Shown here in pieces: positions 8,603 to 16,919 of a stretch of 42,268 nucleotides of DNA. The stretch comes from Anaerococcus senegalensis JC48. GTDB taxonomy: Bacteria; Bacillota; Clostridia; Tissierellales; Peptoniphilaceae. The notes under the pieces are model-generated. The model searched no databases, was not told the DNA's origin, and saw only the letters and a list, made by a program, of their open reading frames with translations. The first letter of the stretch is position 1; each line of letters opens with the position of its first letter. The stretch spans positions 870,389 through 912,656 of the forward strand of contig NZ_HE578907.1 in assembly GCF_000321005.1 (NCBI RefSeq), written 5' to 3'. The position numbers and the translations under genes are program-made.

Positions 8603-10111
8603 TCAGTCTTTTGGTTTGTCTTCATCTGGGATGTTTTTGTTATCATATGGAGATTTATAAATTGATTCTTTAGCAAATTGTTTTACTGCTTTTCCTGTTT
8701 TAAGTTCTGAAATTAAGGTTCCAGGTCCTCCAACGCATCCTCCAACACATGCCATTCCTTCTAATAAAAGTCCATCTTTTCTTCCAAGTTTTGCCATTTG
8801 TGCTAGTTTTACACAATCAGCAAGTCCTTCTGCTTTTTCAACTTTTACATCTAAGTCTGGATTTATTTCTACAATTCTTCTTTTTACAGCTTCAGCTACT
8901 CCTCCGCTTACTGCATAATTTCTTCCAGTTTCTGATGCATCTTGCCATTCTTCATCTACTTTTATTTCTGCAGGATCAATGTCTTTTGATAAGAACATTC
9001 CCATCAATTCTTCATAAGTTATTACATAATCAATTGTTTCTGCAACTTCTGGTCTTCTTGCTTCAAGTTTTTTAGATATACATGGACCTATAAAAGCTAC
9101 TTCTGCTTGATCATCCATTTTTTTGATGTGTTTTCCTGAATAAATCATAGGTGTTGATGATTCAGAAATTTTATCGTTTATTTCTGGGAATTTTTTCTTT
9201 ACCATTAATTTCCATGAATAGCAACATGATGTACCCATAAATGGAATTTTTTCTGGAACACTTTCTACATATTCATGTGCTTCATTTAGAGTAGTTAAAT
9301 CTGCTCCCAGTCCGACTTCTATTACATCTTTAAAACCTAATTGTTTTATTGCTTCTTTTATTTGAACAGGGGATGCCATTTGTCCAAATTGTCTTACAAA
9401 TGATGGAGCAACTATAGCATATACATGTTGATGTGTATTTAGTGCTTTTGCTAATTGATAAATTTCTGTTTTATCAGATATCGCTCCAAATGGACAAGCT
9501 GTTATACATCTTCCGCAAGCTACACATTTATCATCATCTATTTCTGCTCTACCTAATTGATCGCTTTTTATTGCTTTTACACCACAAGCTTCTGCACATG
9601 GTCTTTTTGTATGAGCAATTGCATTGTATGGACAAGCTTGAACGCATTTTCCACATTTAATACATTTTTCTTGGTCAATTATTGATCCATCTGATGTATA
9701 AGTTATTGCATTTTTTGGGCATACATTTACACATGGGTGAGCAATACACGCTCTACAAGTATTAGTTACTTCAACTCTATTTTCAGGACATGCTTCACAA
9801 GCAATTTTTATAACTGAAACGAGTGGTGGCTCATATTTTTTTATATCAAAATCTTCATCATCAAGTCCATCTGTTATAGCTCCAGTATTATCTGCAGTTC
9901 TTGCATGAAGACCTACTCCCATTCTAAGTCTTTCGCCCATTACAGCTCTTTCTCTAAAAATATTTTCTCTGTAAGATGCTTCTTCTCCTGGAAGTATGTC
10001 AAAAACTTCTGTTGCTATATCATATATTGGCCTATTTTCAAAAGCAATTTTTGCTATATGTTCGAAGGCCATTCTTCTAATATTTAATATGTTTATGTAT
10101 GTTTCTTTCAT
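8603..10111 (-). CDS. Monomeric [FeFe] hydrogenase with N-terminal ferredoxin clusters
   Basis: A 502-aa iron-only hydrogenase, interconverting H2 with protons and electrons at the H-cluster. The Cys-rich N-terminal part (105-210) has several 4Fe-4S motifs: CEACP, CRACIAHPCVNVCP (119-132), CIKCGKCVQACP (150-161), CAEAC and CVACGRCITACP (196-207). The H-cluster domain (230-475) has TSCC (294-297: C296 proton relay, C297 ligand), GPCISKK with C344, and EGMACVGGC with C455 and C459. The first motif continues with Tyr-Ser-Trp where most families have Pro-x-Trp. Length and layout suit the group B monomeric enzymes. A [2Fe-2S] ferredoxin gene lies 22 bases upstream. HydE, HydF and HydG maturases are not in the window. 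Direction in vivo (H2 release versus sensing) is unknown. Confidence 0.92.
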   Translation of the reverse strand: MKETYINILNIRRMAFEHIAKIAFENRPIYDIATEVFDILPGEEASYRENIFRERAVMGERLRMGVGLHARTADNTGAITDGLDDEDFDIKKYEPPLVSVIKIACEACPENRVEVTNTCRACIAHPCVNVCPKNAITYTSDGSIIDQEKCIKCGKCVQACPYNAIAHTKRPCAEACGVKAIKSDQLGRAEIDDDKCVACGRCITACPFGAISDKTEIYQLAKALNTHQHVYAIVAPSFVRQFGQMASPVQIKEAIKQLGFKDVIEVGLGADLTTLNEAHEYVESVPEKIPFMGTSCCYSWKLMVKKKFPEINDKISESSTPMIYSGKHIKKMDDQAEVAFIGPCISKKLEARRPEVAETIDYVITYEELMGMFLSKDIDPAEIKVDEEWQDASETGRNYAVSGGVAEAVKRRIVEINPDLDVKVEKAEGLADCVKLAQMAKLGRKDGLLLEGMACVGGCVGGPGTLISELKTGKAVKQFAKESIYKSPYDNKNIPDEDKPKD

Positions 10112-10133
10112 TATTTATTCTTTCCTTTAAATA

Positions 10134-10424
10134 TTATTTAAAATTATTTTCAAATGCCTTATCTAATATGTACTCCATGATAACTTGTGTTTTAGCATTT
10201 GTAAATACTTTTCCATCAACAATTACAACTGGTGCATTTTTTTTATTTTTTTTACACTTGTCGTTACAAGTTACCATTTCTATTTCTAATTCTGTTTCTT
10301 GTATTTCTAAATCTTCTTTGTATAATCTATCATTAAATTCTTCTACAAAGTCAGATAATCTGTTATAGATTATATCAGATCCTAGCATAGTACATCTTGC
10401 TCCTGCACAAACTTCTATCTTCAT
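10134..10424 (-). CDS. Thioredoxin-like [2Fe-2S] ferredoxin (NuoE-like)
   Basis: A 96-aa small protein with C6 and C11 (CAGARC) near the start and C53 and C57 (CNDKC) in the middle. This C-x4-C...C-x3-C pattern is that of the thioredoxin-fold [2Fe-2S] ferredoxins found as HydA partners and as the NuoE C-terminal domain. Tandem Lys/Asn residues follow the last Cys, then APVVIVDGKVF, typical of the fold's C-terminal beta strands. It is first in a two-gene operon with the hydrogenase and probably passes electrons to or from it. The RBS AAGGAG lies 6 bases before ATG. Two overlapping TATAAT-type -10 boxes lie at 10456-10467. Confidence 0.85.
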   Translation of the reverse strand: MKIEVCAGARCTMLGSDIIYNRLSDFVEEFNDRLYKEDLEIQETELEIEMVTCNDKCKKNKKNAPVVIVDGKVFTNAKTQVIMEYILDKAFENNFK

Positions 10425-10455
10425 ATTTACTCCTTAAATTTTTTTATAATTACTC

Positions 10456-10490
10456 ATTATAATTATATCAAATAAATATAAATTTTAAAA
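10456..10490 (-). promoter_or_regulatory. Candidate promoter for ferredoxin-hydrogenase operon
   Basis: In the 66-base gap after the sensor kinase gene, the minus strand reads TATAATTATAAT, giving two adjacent -10 hexamers (10462-10467 and 10456-10461). The -35 candidates are AT-rich and weak. No terminator separates the kinase gene from this point, so read-through from the pst operon is also possible. Confidence 0.4.
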
Positions 10491-12110
10491 TCATTTATAA
10501 GGAATTGATATTATAAATCTAGTTCCATAACCATATTTACTTTCTACTTTTATATCGTAGTTTAAATAATCGCATATATGTTTTACAATTGATAAACCTA
10601 GTCCTGTCGATTTTAATGTTCTTGTTCTTTGTTTATCTGCAACATAAAATCTTTCAAAAATTCTTGGTAGATCCTCTTTTTTAATTCCTATGCCTTTATC
10701 TTCTATAATTAATTTAATAAATCTTTTACCTTTAATGTATTTTATAGCTATTTGACCATTTACCTTATTATATTTTATTGCATTTTCATAAATATTTGTT
10801 ATTAGATCTGTAAAAAGAGATTCATGAGTTCTAATATATATATCATCAATTTCATTTAATATCTTTATATTTTTTTTGTCTGTTAGTCTATTAAATCTTT
10901 GGATGCAGGATTCTACTACATTTTTAATATTTATTTCATTTCTACCTTCTTCAAGATTTTCTTCATCTAGTTTTGATAATTTTAATATGTCATCAATTAT
11001 ATTTAAAAGTCTGTTTCCTTCTTCATTTATTATTTGTCCAAATTTCTTTATATCGTTATTTTTTACAAGACCTGTAGCAATTAGTTCAGCATATCCATTT
11101 ATACTTGTAAGTGGAGATTTTAATTCATGAGTTACATTTGCAGTAAATTCTCTTCTCATTATCTCAGCTTTTTTATTTTTAGAATCATCTATTACTATGA
11201 TAATATAAGAAACAATTTCTTTATCGATTATAGGATCAATAAAGAGTTTTACACTTATTTCATCAATATCTATGCTTATATTTTTTCCTCGTTTTAAAAG
11301 TCTTGTTTGTCTAAGAGCTAACTTATAGTCATCATTATCAACTAAATTATCTAATTTTTGATCTCTTTTTATTCCTAATAAATTTTTAGCAGCTTCATTT
11401 AAAACTTGAATATTGCCATTTTTATCAAAATAAATAAAGCCTTCTTCCATATTAGAAGTAATCTTTTCTATATTTAAAATTCTTGATTTTAGTTTCAAAT
11501 TTTCTTCTATTAGTAAATTCTTTTGATTATTAAAATTTTCTATATAAAATTTGGGATCATTTTTAAAGTTATTAAATTCTTTTTTATCATTAATTCTATC
11601 TTTAAAAGGATTTAACAGTTTTTCATGTAATGAATTAGTAATATAGATATTTATTAAAAGTGCTAATAAAATACCTATTATTAATAAATATGATTTTTTA
11701 AAAATATAAATAACGAGACTATCATTATAATATTTGATAGCTAAAATTCTTCCCTTATATTTTTTTGCAAAATTATTTTCTTCTTTTCTTATAAAATTTT
11801 TCTTAAATTTTTTTACTATATCAGTATTATCAAATTCATAATTTTTTATTATATTTATGTCAATTCCAGAATTATACAAAACTTTCCCATCACTATCTTT
11901 CAATAGAATATCAAGATTGTAAGAATTCTTAAAATCATCTAAATTATCTTTATCAATATCCCTATAAGTAAGAAAGCTCAAGGAATTTTCTACAAATTCA
12001 TCTTGAGCTTTTTTTTCTTTATTATATGAAAATAAACAAGATACTATAAAAATAATAAAAATAAGCGAACTTGTGATAATATTAATATTTCTATTAATTA
12101 TTTTTTTCAT
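10491..12110 (-). CDS. phoR: PhoR-type sensor histidine kinase
   Basis: A 539-aa membrane sensor kinase. TM1 is about residues 11-28 and TM2 about 140-158, flanking an extracytoplasmic region of about 110 residues. A PAS-like segment follows (215-310, MEEGFIYFDKNGNI). The HisKA domain has phospho-acceptor His328 in VTHELKSPL. The ATPase domain has an N box around NIYENAIKYN (439-448), DKGIG (471-475) and GLGLSIVKH (503-511). It overlaps the response-regulator gene by 4 bases. Gene order after pstB and phoU makes phosphate starvation the likely signal, relayed through PhoU and the Pst transporter as in PhoR systems. Confidence 0.9.
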   Translation of the reverse strand: MKKIINRNINIITSSLIFIIFIVSCLFSYNKEKKAQDEFVENSLSFLTYRDIDKDNLDDFKNSYNLDILLKDSDGKVLYNSGIDINIIKNYEFDNTDIVKKFKKNFIRKEENNFAKKYKGRILAIKYYNDSLVIYIFKKSYLLIIGILLALLINIYITNSLHEKLLNPFKDRINDKKEFNNFKNDPKFYIENFNNQKNLLIEENLKLKSRILNIEKITSNMEEGFIYFDKNGNIQVLNEAAKNLLGIKRDQKLDNLVDNDDYKLALRQTRLLKRGKNISIDIDEISVKLFIDPIIDKEIVSYIIIVIDDSKNKKAEIMRREFTANVTHELKSPLTSINGYAELIATGLVKNNDIKKFGQIINEEGNRLLNIIDDILKLSKLDEENLEEGRNEINIKNVVESCIQRFNRLTDKKNIKILNEIDDIYIRTHESLFTDLITNIYENAIKYNKVNGQIAIKYIKGKRFIKLIIEDKGIGIKKEDLPRIFERFYVADKQRTRTLKSTGLGLSIVKHICDYLNYDIKVESKYGYGTRFIISIPYK

Positions 12111-12766
12111 ATCTCTCCAAGTTTATATCCTAAATTTCTTACAGTTTTTATGTGTATTCCTGCTGATTTTAATTTGTTTCTAAGACTTGCTATGTGGACA
12201 TCAACCGTTCTGGTTTCTCCCTCATAATCATAGCCCCAAATTTTTAATAGAAAATCTTCTCTCGTAATTACATTACCAATGTTTGCCATAAATAACAAGA
12301 GCATTTCAAATTCTTTATAAGTTAAATCAATTTTTTTGCCATCAATTTTTACAGTTCTTTTTTTGATATTTACTTCAATATTTGCATAAGTTAAATGCTC
12401 TCTATCCTTTTTCTCGCTTCGTCTTAATACAGCTTTTACCCTAGATATTAATTCTAAAATTGAAAAAGGTTTAGTAATATAATCATCTGCACCACTTTCA
12501 AGTCCTAAAACTTTATCATATTCACCGTCTCTTGCAGTAAGCATTATTATTGGCACAGTTGAAAACTCTCTAATTTCTTTTAATATTTCCAAGCCATCTT
12601 TTTCAGGTAACATTACATCAAGAATTAATAAATCCACGCTTTCTTTTCTTACCAAATCTACAATATCCAGACCATCTTCAAACCCTTTAACTTGATAATC
12701 TTTTTCTGATAAGGCATATAATACTAAATTTCTAATTGCCTTGTCATCTTCTACAACGTATATCAT
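12107..12766 (-). CDS. phoP: PhoP/PhoB-type response regulator
   Basis: A 219-aa OmpR/PhoB family regulator. The receiver domain (1-115) has the acidic pair E6-D7-D8, phospho-acceptor D50 in LILDVMLP, the switch Thr in MLTARD and Lys in YITKPF. The C-terminal winged helix (125-219) has the recognition region TRTVDVHIASLRNKL. It overlaps phoU by 4 bases upstream and the kinase by 4 bases downstream. TTTACA-type repeats before both pstS genes are the expected binding sites for a PhoP of this class. Because it lies at the end of the operon it controls, positive autoregulation is likely. Confidence 0.9.
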   Translation of the reverse strand: MIYVVEDDKAIRNLVLYALSEKDYQVKGFEDGLDIVDLVRKESVDLLILDVMLPEKDGLEILKEIREFSTVPIIMLTARDGEYDKVLGLESGADDYITKPFSILELISRVKAVLRRSEKKDREHLTYANIEVNIKKRTVKIDGKKIDLTYKEFEMLLLFMANIGNVITREDFLLKIWGYDYEGETRTVDVHIASLRNKLKSAGIHIKTVRNLGYKLGEI

Positions 12767-13389
12767 AATCTTGTTGAATAATCAGCTATTTTTGCTAGCC
12801 TATCTCCAAGCCTTTCAAAATATTTATAAAAAAGTACTTTTTCTGATAATTCCATAGGTGTAATTAGGTCTGATTTAGTTAGTTTTACAAGATAATGGAT
12901 ACAATCTTCAAATAATTTATTATTGATTTCATCATCTTCTATAGTTTTTAAGGCAAGTTCATTATTATTATCTTCAAAACTTTGAATTCCATTTAAATTC
13001 ATATTCTTTTGATTTTTTATAAAAGTTTTTACAAAATCCTTCTCTTCAGCTCTTAAAGGAAATTCTAAAATAATTGCAGCAGCTTGAGCTATGTGATTAG
13101 ATACTCTTTTATAAGTTGATGCTAATTTTATTGACATTTGTAAAAATCTTAAATCTTTAGCTACAGGTTGTTGAAGAGCTAACAAATCATAGCAAAATCT
13201 TTCAATATCTGCTGCATATTTTCTAATATCATGATCAAGATCAATTATTTCTTCTAGGTTAATTTTTTGGTCATTTTCAAGATAAAGTTTAAACCTATCA
13301 TAAGATAATTGAATTAAATCTGATATGTTTTTTTCCATTTGTCTAATATTTTCTAAATCTTCTATATATCTTGTTCTCATATCAGCCAA
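12763..13389 (-). CDS. phoU: Phosphate transport regulator PhoU
   Basis: A 208-aa, mostly helical protein of usual PhoU length, with two similar three-helix bundles. Each has an E/D-rich metal-binding motif: [12 protein letters not shown] in the first and [17 protein letters not shown] in the second. PhoU links Pst transporter activity to the sensor kinase and prevents excess phosphate uptake. The N-terminus ([15 protein letters not shown]) matches the family start. It overlaps pstB by 8 bases and the response regulator by 4, consistent with tightly coupled translation. Confidence 0.92.
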   Translation of the reverse strand: MADMRTRYIEDLENIRQMEKNISDLIQLSYDRFKLYLENDQKINLEEIIDLDHDIRKYAADIERFCYDLLALQQPVAKDLRFLQMSIKLASTYKRVSNHIAQAAAIILEFPLRAEEKDFVKTFIKNQKNMNLNGIQSFEDNNNELALKTIEDDEINNKLFEDCIHYLVKLTKSDLITPMELSEKVLFYKYFERLGDRLAKIADYSTRL

Positions 13390-14233
13390 ACCTTCCTGTT
13401 ATATAATCTTCTGTTCTTTTATCTTTAGGATCATTAAATATTTTTTTTGTCTCATCCATTTCAAGAACTTCTCCAGTCAAGAAAAATGCTGTTTTATCTG
13501 AAATTCTTGCTGCTTGTTGCATATTGTGAGTAACTATTACTATAGTATATTTACCCCTTAAATCTTCTAATAATTCTTCAATTGATGCTGTTGAAATTGG
13601 ATCTAGGGCACTTGTAGGTTCATCCATCAAAATAATTTCTGGATTTACAGAAAGAGCTCTTGCTATACAAATTCTTTGTTGTTGTCCACCAGAAAATGAT
13701 AGGGCATTTCTGTCTAGTTTATCCTTAACTTCATCCCATACACTTGCTGATTTTAAAGATTTTTCTACTATTGCATCAAGTTCATCTTTATCTTTGATTC
13801 CATCAATTTTTGGACCATAAGTAATATTATCATAAACAGATTTAGAAAAAGGATTTGGAGTTTGGAATACCATTCCTACATTTCTTCTTAGACTAACTAC
13901 ATCAATGTCTTTTTTATTTATATCTTTTCCATCAATTTCTATAAGACCTTTTATATGACAATCAGCAACTAAATCATTCATCCTATTAAAACATTTTAAA
14001 GTTGTAGATTTACCACAGCCACTTGGTCCTATAAATGCAGTAATTTCATTTTCTTTAATTTCCATATTTATTTTTTTTAAAGCTTGAAAATCTCCATAGA
14101 ATAAATCTAAATCTTTTACATTTATTATAGTTTTTCTATCTTTATTTAAATTCGATTCATTATTTCCAAAAAAAGTTTTTATCCTTGTTTCATTATTTGT
14201 TAAATTACTATTTATATCTTTTGTTTTTTCCAT
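13382..14233 (-). CDS. pstB: Phosphate ABC transporter ATPase PstB
   Basis: A 283-aa ATPase energising phosphate import through PstCA. Walker [10 protein letters not shown] (69-77), Q-loop VFQTPNPF, signature [10 protein letters not shown] (178-187), Walker [13 protein letters not shown] and switch His in VTHNMQQA are all intact. It carries about 35 extra residues at the N-terminus, rich in Asn and Lys, ahead of the usual start of the domain ([11 protein letters not shown]). The ATG at 14233 has a good GGAG 7 bases upstream, so the extension is probably translated. It lies between pstA (10-base gap) and phoU (8-base overlap). Confidence 0.95.
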   Translation of the reverse strand: MEKTKDINSNLTNNETRIKTFFGNNESNLNKDRKTIINVKDLDLFYGDFQALKKINMEIKENEITAFIGPSGCGKSTTLKCFNRMNDLVADCHIKGLIEIDGKDINKKDIDVVSLRRNVGMVFQTPNPFSKSVYDNITYGPKIDGIKDKDELDAIVEKSLKSASVWDEVKDKLDRNALSFSGGQQQRICIARALSVNPEIILMDEPTSALDPISTASIEELLEDLRGKYTIVIVTHNMQQAARISDKTAFFLTGEVLEMDETKKIFNDPKDKRTEDYITGRFG

Positions 14234-14243
14234 TATTATCTCC

Positions 14244-15044
14244 TTATTCTATTATTGCTTTTGATATTTTTGCTGATACAAAGTTTAAAACTATTACAAA
14301 AATAAGTAATAGTACTGCAGTTGCATAAGCCTCATTCACATGAAATCCTTCAGTTGATAATACATACATATGAACTGCCATTGTTCTTGCAGAATCAAAT
14401 AAGGATGAAGGTGTTTTCGCAACTGTTCCCATAGTATAAATTAATGCAGCTGATTCTCCAACTATTCTACCAGTTGACAAAAATATTCCTCCCAAAATTC
14501 CATTTATAGCTTCTGGAATTACTATTTTAAAAATTGTTTGAATTTTTGTTGCTCCAAGAGCCAAAGATGCATGAGCTTGAAGAGGATTTACATTCAAAAT
14601 CGCCTCTTCTGTAGTTCTAATTATTGTGGGTAGAATCATTATAGCCACTGTCAAACATCCTGCTATTAATGAGTATCCTAAATGTAGGGCATCTACAAAA
14701 AATAAATATCCAAACAAACCATACACAATCGATGGAATTGATGAAAGAATCTCTGTTGCAAATCTTACAGATTTTATCAAAAGTTTATTTTTTGCATATT
14801 GAGATAAATAAATCGCCGTAAATATACCAATCGGGATGGTTATAATTAGAGTAATTATTATTGACAAAAATGTCGTAACCAAAGCTGGTATAATTGAAAC
14901 ATTTTGTGATGTATATTTTAATTCAAAAAGTGATGGAGAAATATTTGGTATACCATTAAATAAAATATAAGCGATTATTATTCCTCCCACAGCAAATCCT
15001 AAAAGTGATAGGATATAAATTAATATTTTAAAAGAATTTTTCAT
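14244..15044 (-). CDS. pstA: Phosphate ABC transporter permease PstA
   Basis: A 266-aa integral membrane permease with about six membrane segments, starting with one at residues 7-30. The ABC coupling loop [20 protein letters not shown] contains the EAA-type motif that contacts PstB, and [11 protein letters not shown] is typical of PstA. It forms the import channel with PstC. It starts 9 bases after pstC and ends 10 bases before pstB. Confidence 0.94.
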   Translation of the reverse strand: MKNSFKILIYILSLLGFAVGGIIIAYILFNGIPNISPSLFELKYTSQNVSIIPALVTTFLSIIITLIITIPIGIFTAIYLSQYAKNKLLIKSVRFATEILSSIPSIVYGLFGYLFFVDALHLGYSLIAGCLTVAIMILPTIIRTTEEAILNVNPLQAHASLALGATKIQTIFKIVIPEAINGILGGIFLSTGRIVGESAALIYTMGTVAKTPSSLFDSARTMAVHMYVLSTEGFHVNEAYATAVLLLIFVIVLNFVSAKISKAIIE

Positions 15045-15053
15045 CTTTCACCT

Positions 15054-15914
15054 CTACATTCTTGATTGATCTTTATCTCTGATAAAGTTAAATATTATAT
15101 TTATCAAAAGAATAAATACAAATAATACCATACCTGTTGCTATAAGTGATTCTCTGTGAAGACCTGATGCATAGCCCATCTCTAAAACAATATTAGTTGT
15201 AAGAGTTCTTACTCCATCAAGTAAAGATCCTGGCATTCTTGGTTGATTTCCAATAACCAAATACACAGCCATTGTCTCACCAATTGACCTACCAATTGCA
15301 AGAATTATTGATGAATAAATACCGCTTTTTGCATAAGGAACCATAACTTTTCTAATAGTTTCTTCTTTTGTTGCACCCAGTGCAAGGGAACCTGTATAAA
15401 AAACTGAAGGTACTTGCTCTAATGAATTTTTTGAAATATTTACCATAGTTGGAAGAATCATTATTGCTAATAAAATTGATGCAGTTAACATATTCATTCC
15501 TCCAGTTTTAAATGTTTTTGAAATAAATGGAACCAAAACCATCATTGCAAAAAATCCATAAATTATTGAAGGAATTGCTGCCATCAAATTTATAAGGCCA
15601 TTCAAAAAATTATATGATTTTTTAGAATAATAAGCCAAATATATTGAAACAGCAAGACCAAAAGGAACTGCAATTAGGGCAGAAACTAAAGTTACTAAAA
15701 TTGAACCTAGAATCATTGGTCCAATTCCAAAAAATGCTGGTTTTGCAGTAGGTGCCCATTTTGTTCCAGTAATAAATTTTAAAAGTCCATATTGATTAAC
15801 AAAATTAATTCCTGATTTAAAAATAAAAAATGTAATTAAAATTATTAAAATAATAGACATTATGGCAGAAATCAAAAATACAATTTCACCAAATTTTTCT
15901 TTTATTGATTTCAT
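15054..15914 (-). CDS. pstC: Phosphate ABC transporter permease PstC
   Basis: A 286-aa membrane protein with six predicted segments. PstC hallmarks are present: GTKWAPT near residue 50, the coupling loop [19 protein letters not shown], and SIGETMAVYLVIGN. It heterodimerises with PstA. Its start follows directly on the end of the second pstS, whose stop is at 15915, so the two are translationally coupled. That makes the diverged pstS at 15915-16778 the one most tightly linked to the permease. Confidence 0.94.
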   Translation of the reverse strand: MKSIKEKFGEIVFLISAIMSIILIILITFFIFKSGINFVNQYGLLKFITGTKWAPTAKPAFFGIGPMILGSILVTLVSALIAVPFGLAVSIYLAYYSKKSYNFLNGLINLMAAIPSIIYGFFAMMVLVPFISKTFKTGGMNMLTASILLAIMILPTMVNISKNSLEQVPSVFYTGSLALGATKEETIRKVMVPYAKSGIYSSIILAIGRSIGETMAVYLVIGNQPRMPGSLLDGVRTLTTNIVLEMGYASGLHRESLIATGMVLFVFILLINIIFNFIRDKDQSRM

Positions 15915-16778
15915 TTATCTTAACTCTCCTGTATTTGTAATCTCTCCTTTATAAATATCTCTAAGTTGTTTTAAACTTAAGTTATTTATCTCTTTATTAT
16001 CCTTATTTACAATAATTGCAATTCCATCAATTGCAAAAACTTCAGATGATAGATTTTTATCTTCTAATTTATTTGAAATCATAGCTATATCAACCACTCC
16101 ATCTTTTACATTTTTAAGCCCTGTAAGAGATTCATTCGATAAAACTTCCACTTCAACATCTTTATTTAATTTTTCATAATTTTCTGCAAGTTTTTCAACA
16201 ACTGAACTAAGTGAAGATGATCCAGTTATAGTTAATTTTCCTTTTAGATCTTTTGATTTATATTCTTTCTCATTGGTAATAGCAAGAAGTCCATCTTCTT
16301 CAATTAGTTTTTTTGCACTTTTACTTTTTACATAAGTCAAAAAATCTTTTGACAAATCTGTCAATGAATCTTTTTTGTAAGCAAGTCCAAAAGGTCTTTG
16401 CAATTTATAATCTCCACTTTCAATACTATCTTTATTTGGACTAATTCCATCAATCTTTACAGCTTTTACACTATCATCCAAAGCTGTAAGAGATACATAA
16501 GCAATTGCAGTCTTATCTACTCCAACTGCTTTCAAAACTCCATTTGTAGAATTAATTACCATAGAATTATCTGTAGTCATATCTTCGTGATTTCCTTTTT
16601 CATCTTCTTTTATCAATCCAACTTGTTCAATAAAACTTTTTTTAGTTCCTGAACCATCTTCCCTACTTGTAACTGTAAGGTCAAAATTTTTACCATCTAT
16701 AACATTATTTTGATTTTTACCTGAACATGAGCTTAGTAAAATTAATGTCGATAGAAATAATAATAATTTTTTTACCAT
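15915..16778 (-). CDS. pstS: PstS-like phosphate-binding lipoprotein, circularly permuted and diverged
   Basis: A 287-aa lipoprotein (lipobox LSSC, Cys18). I chose ATG 16778, 6 bases after AAAGGAG; the frame is open 15 codons further up without an RBS. Canonical PstS has a GSTSV-type loop first and the REDGSGT loop in its second half. Here SREDGSGT (38-45) follows the linker directly and the GSSSL-type loop comes at 186-190. The protein ends with LRDIYKGEITNTGELR, which in canonical PstS lies just before REDGSGT. The phosphate-contact segments of the displaced half are altered compared with the upstream copy (TGSSAG to NESLTG, SREL to SNKL), so ligand affinity may differ. It is preceded by its own Pho-box-like repeats and abuts pstC. 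Confidence 0.88.
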   Translation of the reverse strand: MVKKLLLFLSTLILLSSCSGKNQNNVIDGKNFDLTVTSREDGSGTKKSFIEQVGLIKEDEKGNHEDMTTDNSMVINSTNGVLKAVGVDKTAIAYVSLTALDDSVKAVKIDGISPNKDSIESGDYKLQRPFGLAYKKDSLTDLSKDFLTYVKSKSAKKLIEEDGLLAITNEKEYKSKDLKGKLTITGSSSLSSVVEKLAENYEKLNKDVEVEVLSNESLTGLKNVKDGVVDIAMISNKLEDKNLSSEVFAIDGIAIIVNKDNKEINNLSLKQLRDIYKGEITNTGELR

Positions 16779-16844
16779 AAAAACTCCTTTATTTCTTTCT
16801 CTACATAATAATATTAAATACATATATCAAATAAATAAATCTTA

Positions 16845-16870
16845 TGTAAAATATATGTAAAGTTTGTAAA
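16845..16870 (-). promoter_or_regulatory. Candidate Pho box before proximal pstS
   Basis: On the minus strand three TTTACA hexamers occur at 16865-16870, 16856-16861 and 16845-16850, with start-to-start spacing of 9 and 11 bases. This matches the Bacillus-type PhoP site, repeats of TT(A/T/C)ACA about 11 bases apart. The last copy could act as a -35, with an AT-rich -10 near 16823-16828. It lies between the distal pstS terminator and the proximal pstS start, giving the latter its own phosphate-controlled promoter. Confidence 0.7.
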
Positions 16871-16877
16871 TAATAAA

Positions 16878-16912
16878 AATAAGCTCAAAGGAAGTTTTCC
16901 TCTAAGCTTATT
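16878..16912 (-). terminator. Hairpin between the two pstS genes
   Basis: On the minus strand a 16-bp imperfect stem runs from AATAAGCTTAGAGGAA to TTCCTTTGAGCTTATT, with two G-U pairs and a 3-base loop, followed by a short U-rich stretch. It begins 8 bases after the distal pstS stop. It may terminate, attenuate or protect the distal pstS mRNA so that the binding protein is made in excess over the permease. Confidence 0.65.
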
Positions 16913-16919
16913 TTAATAA

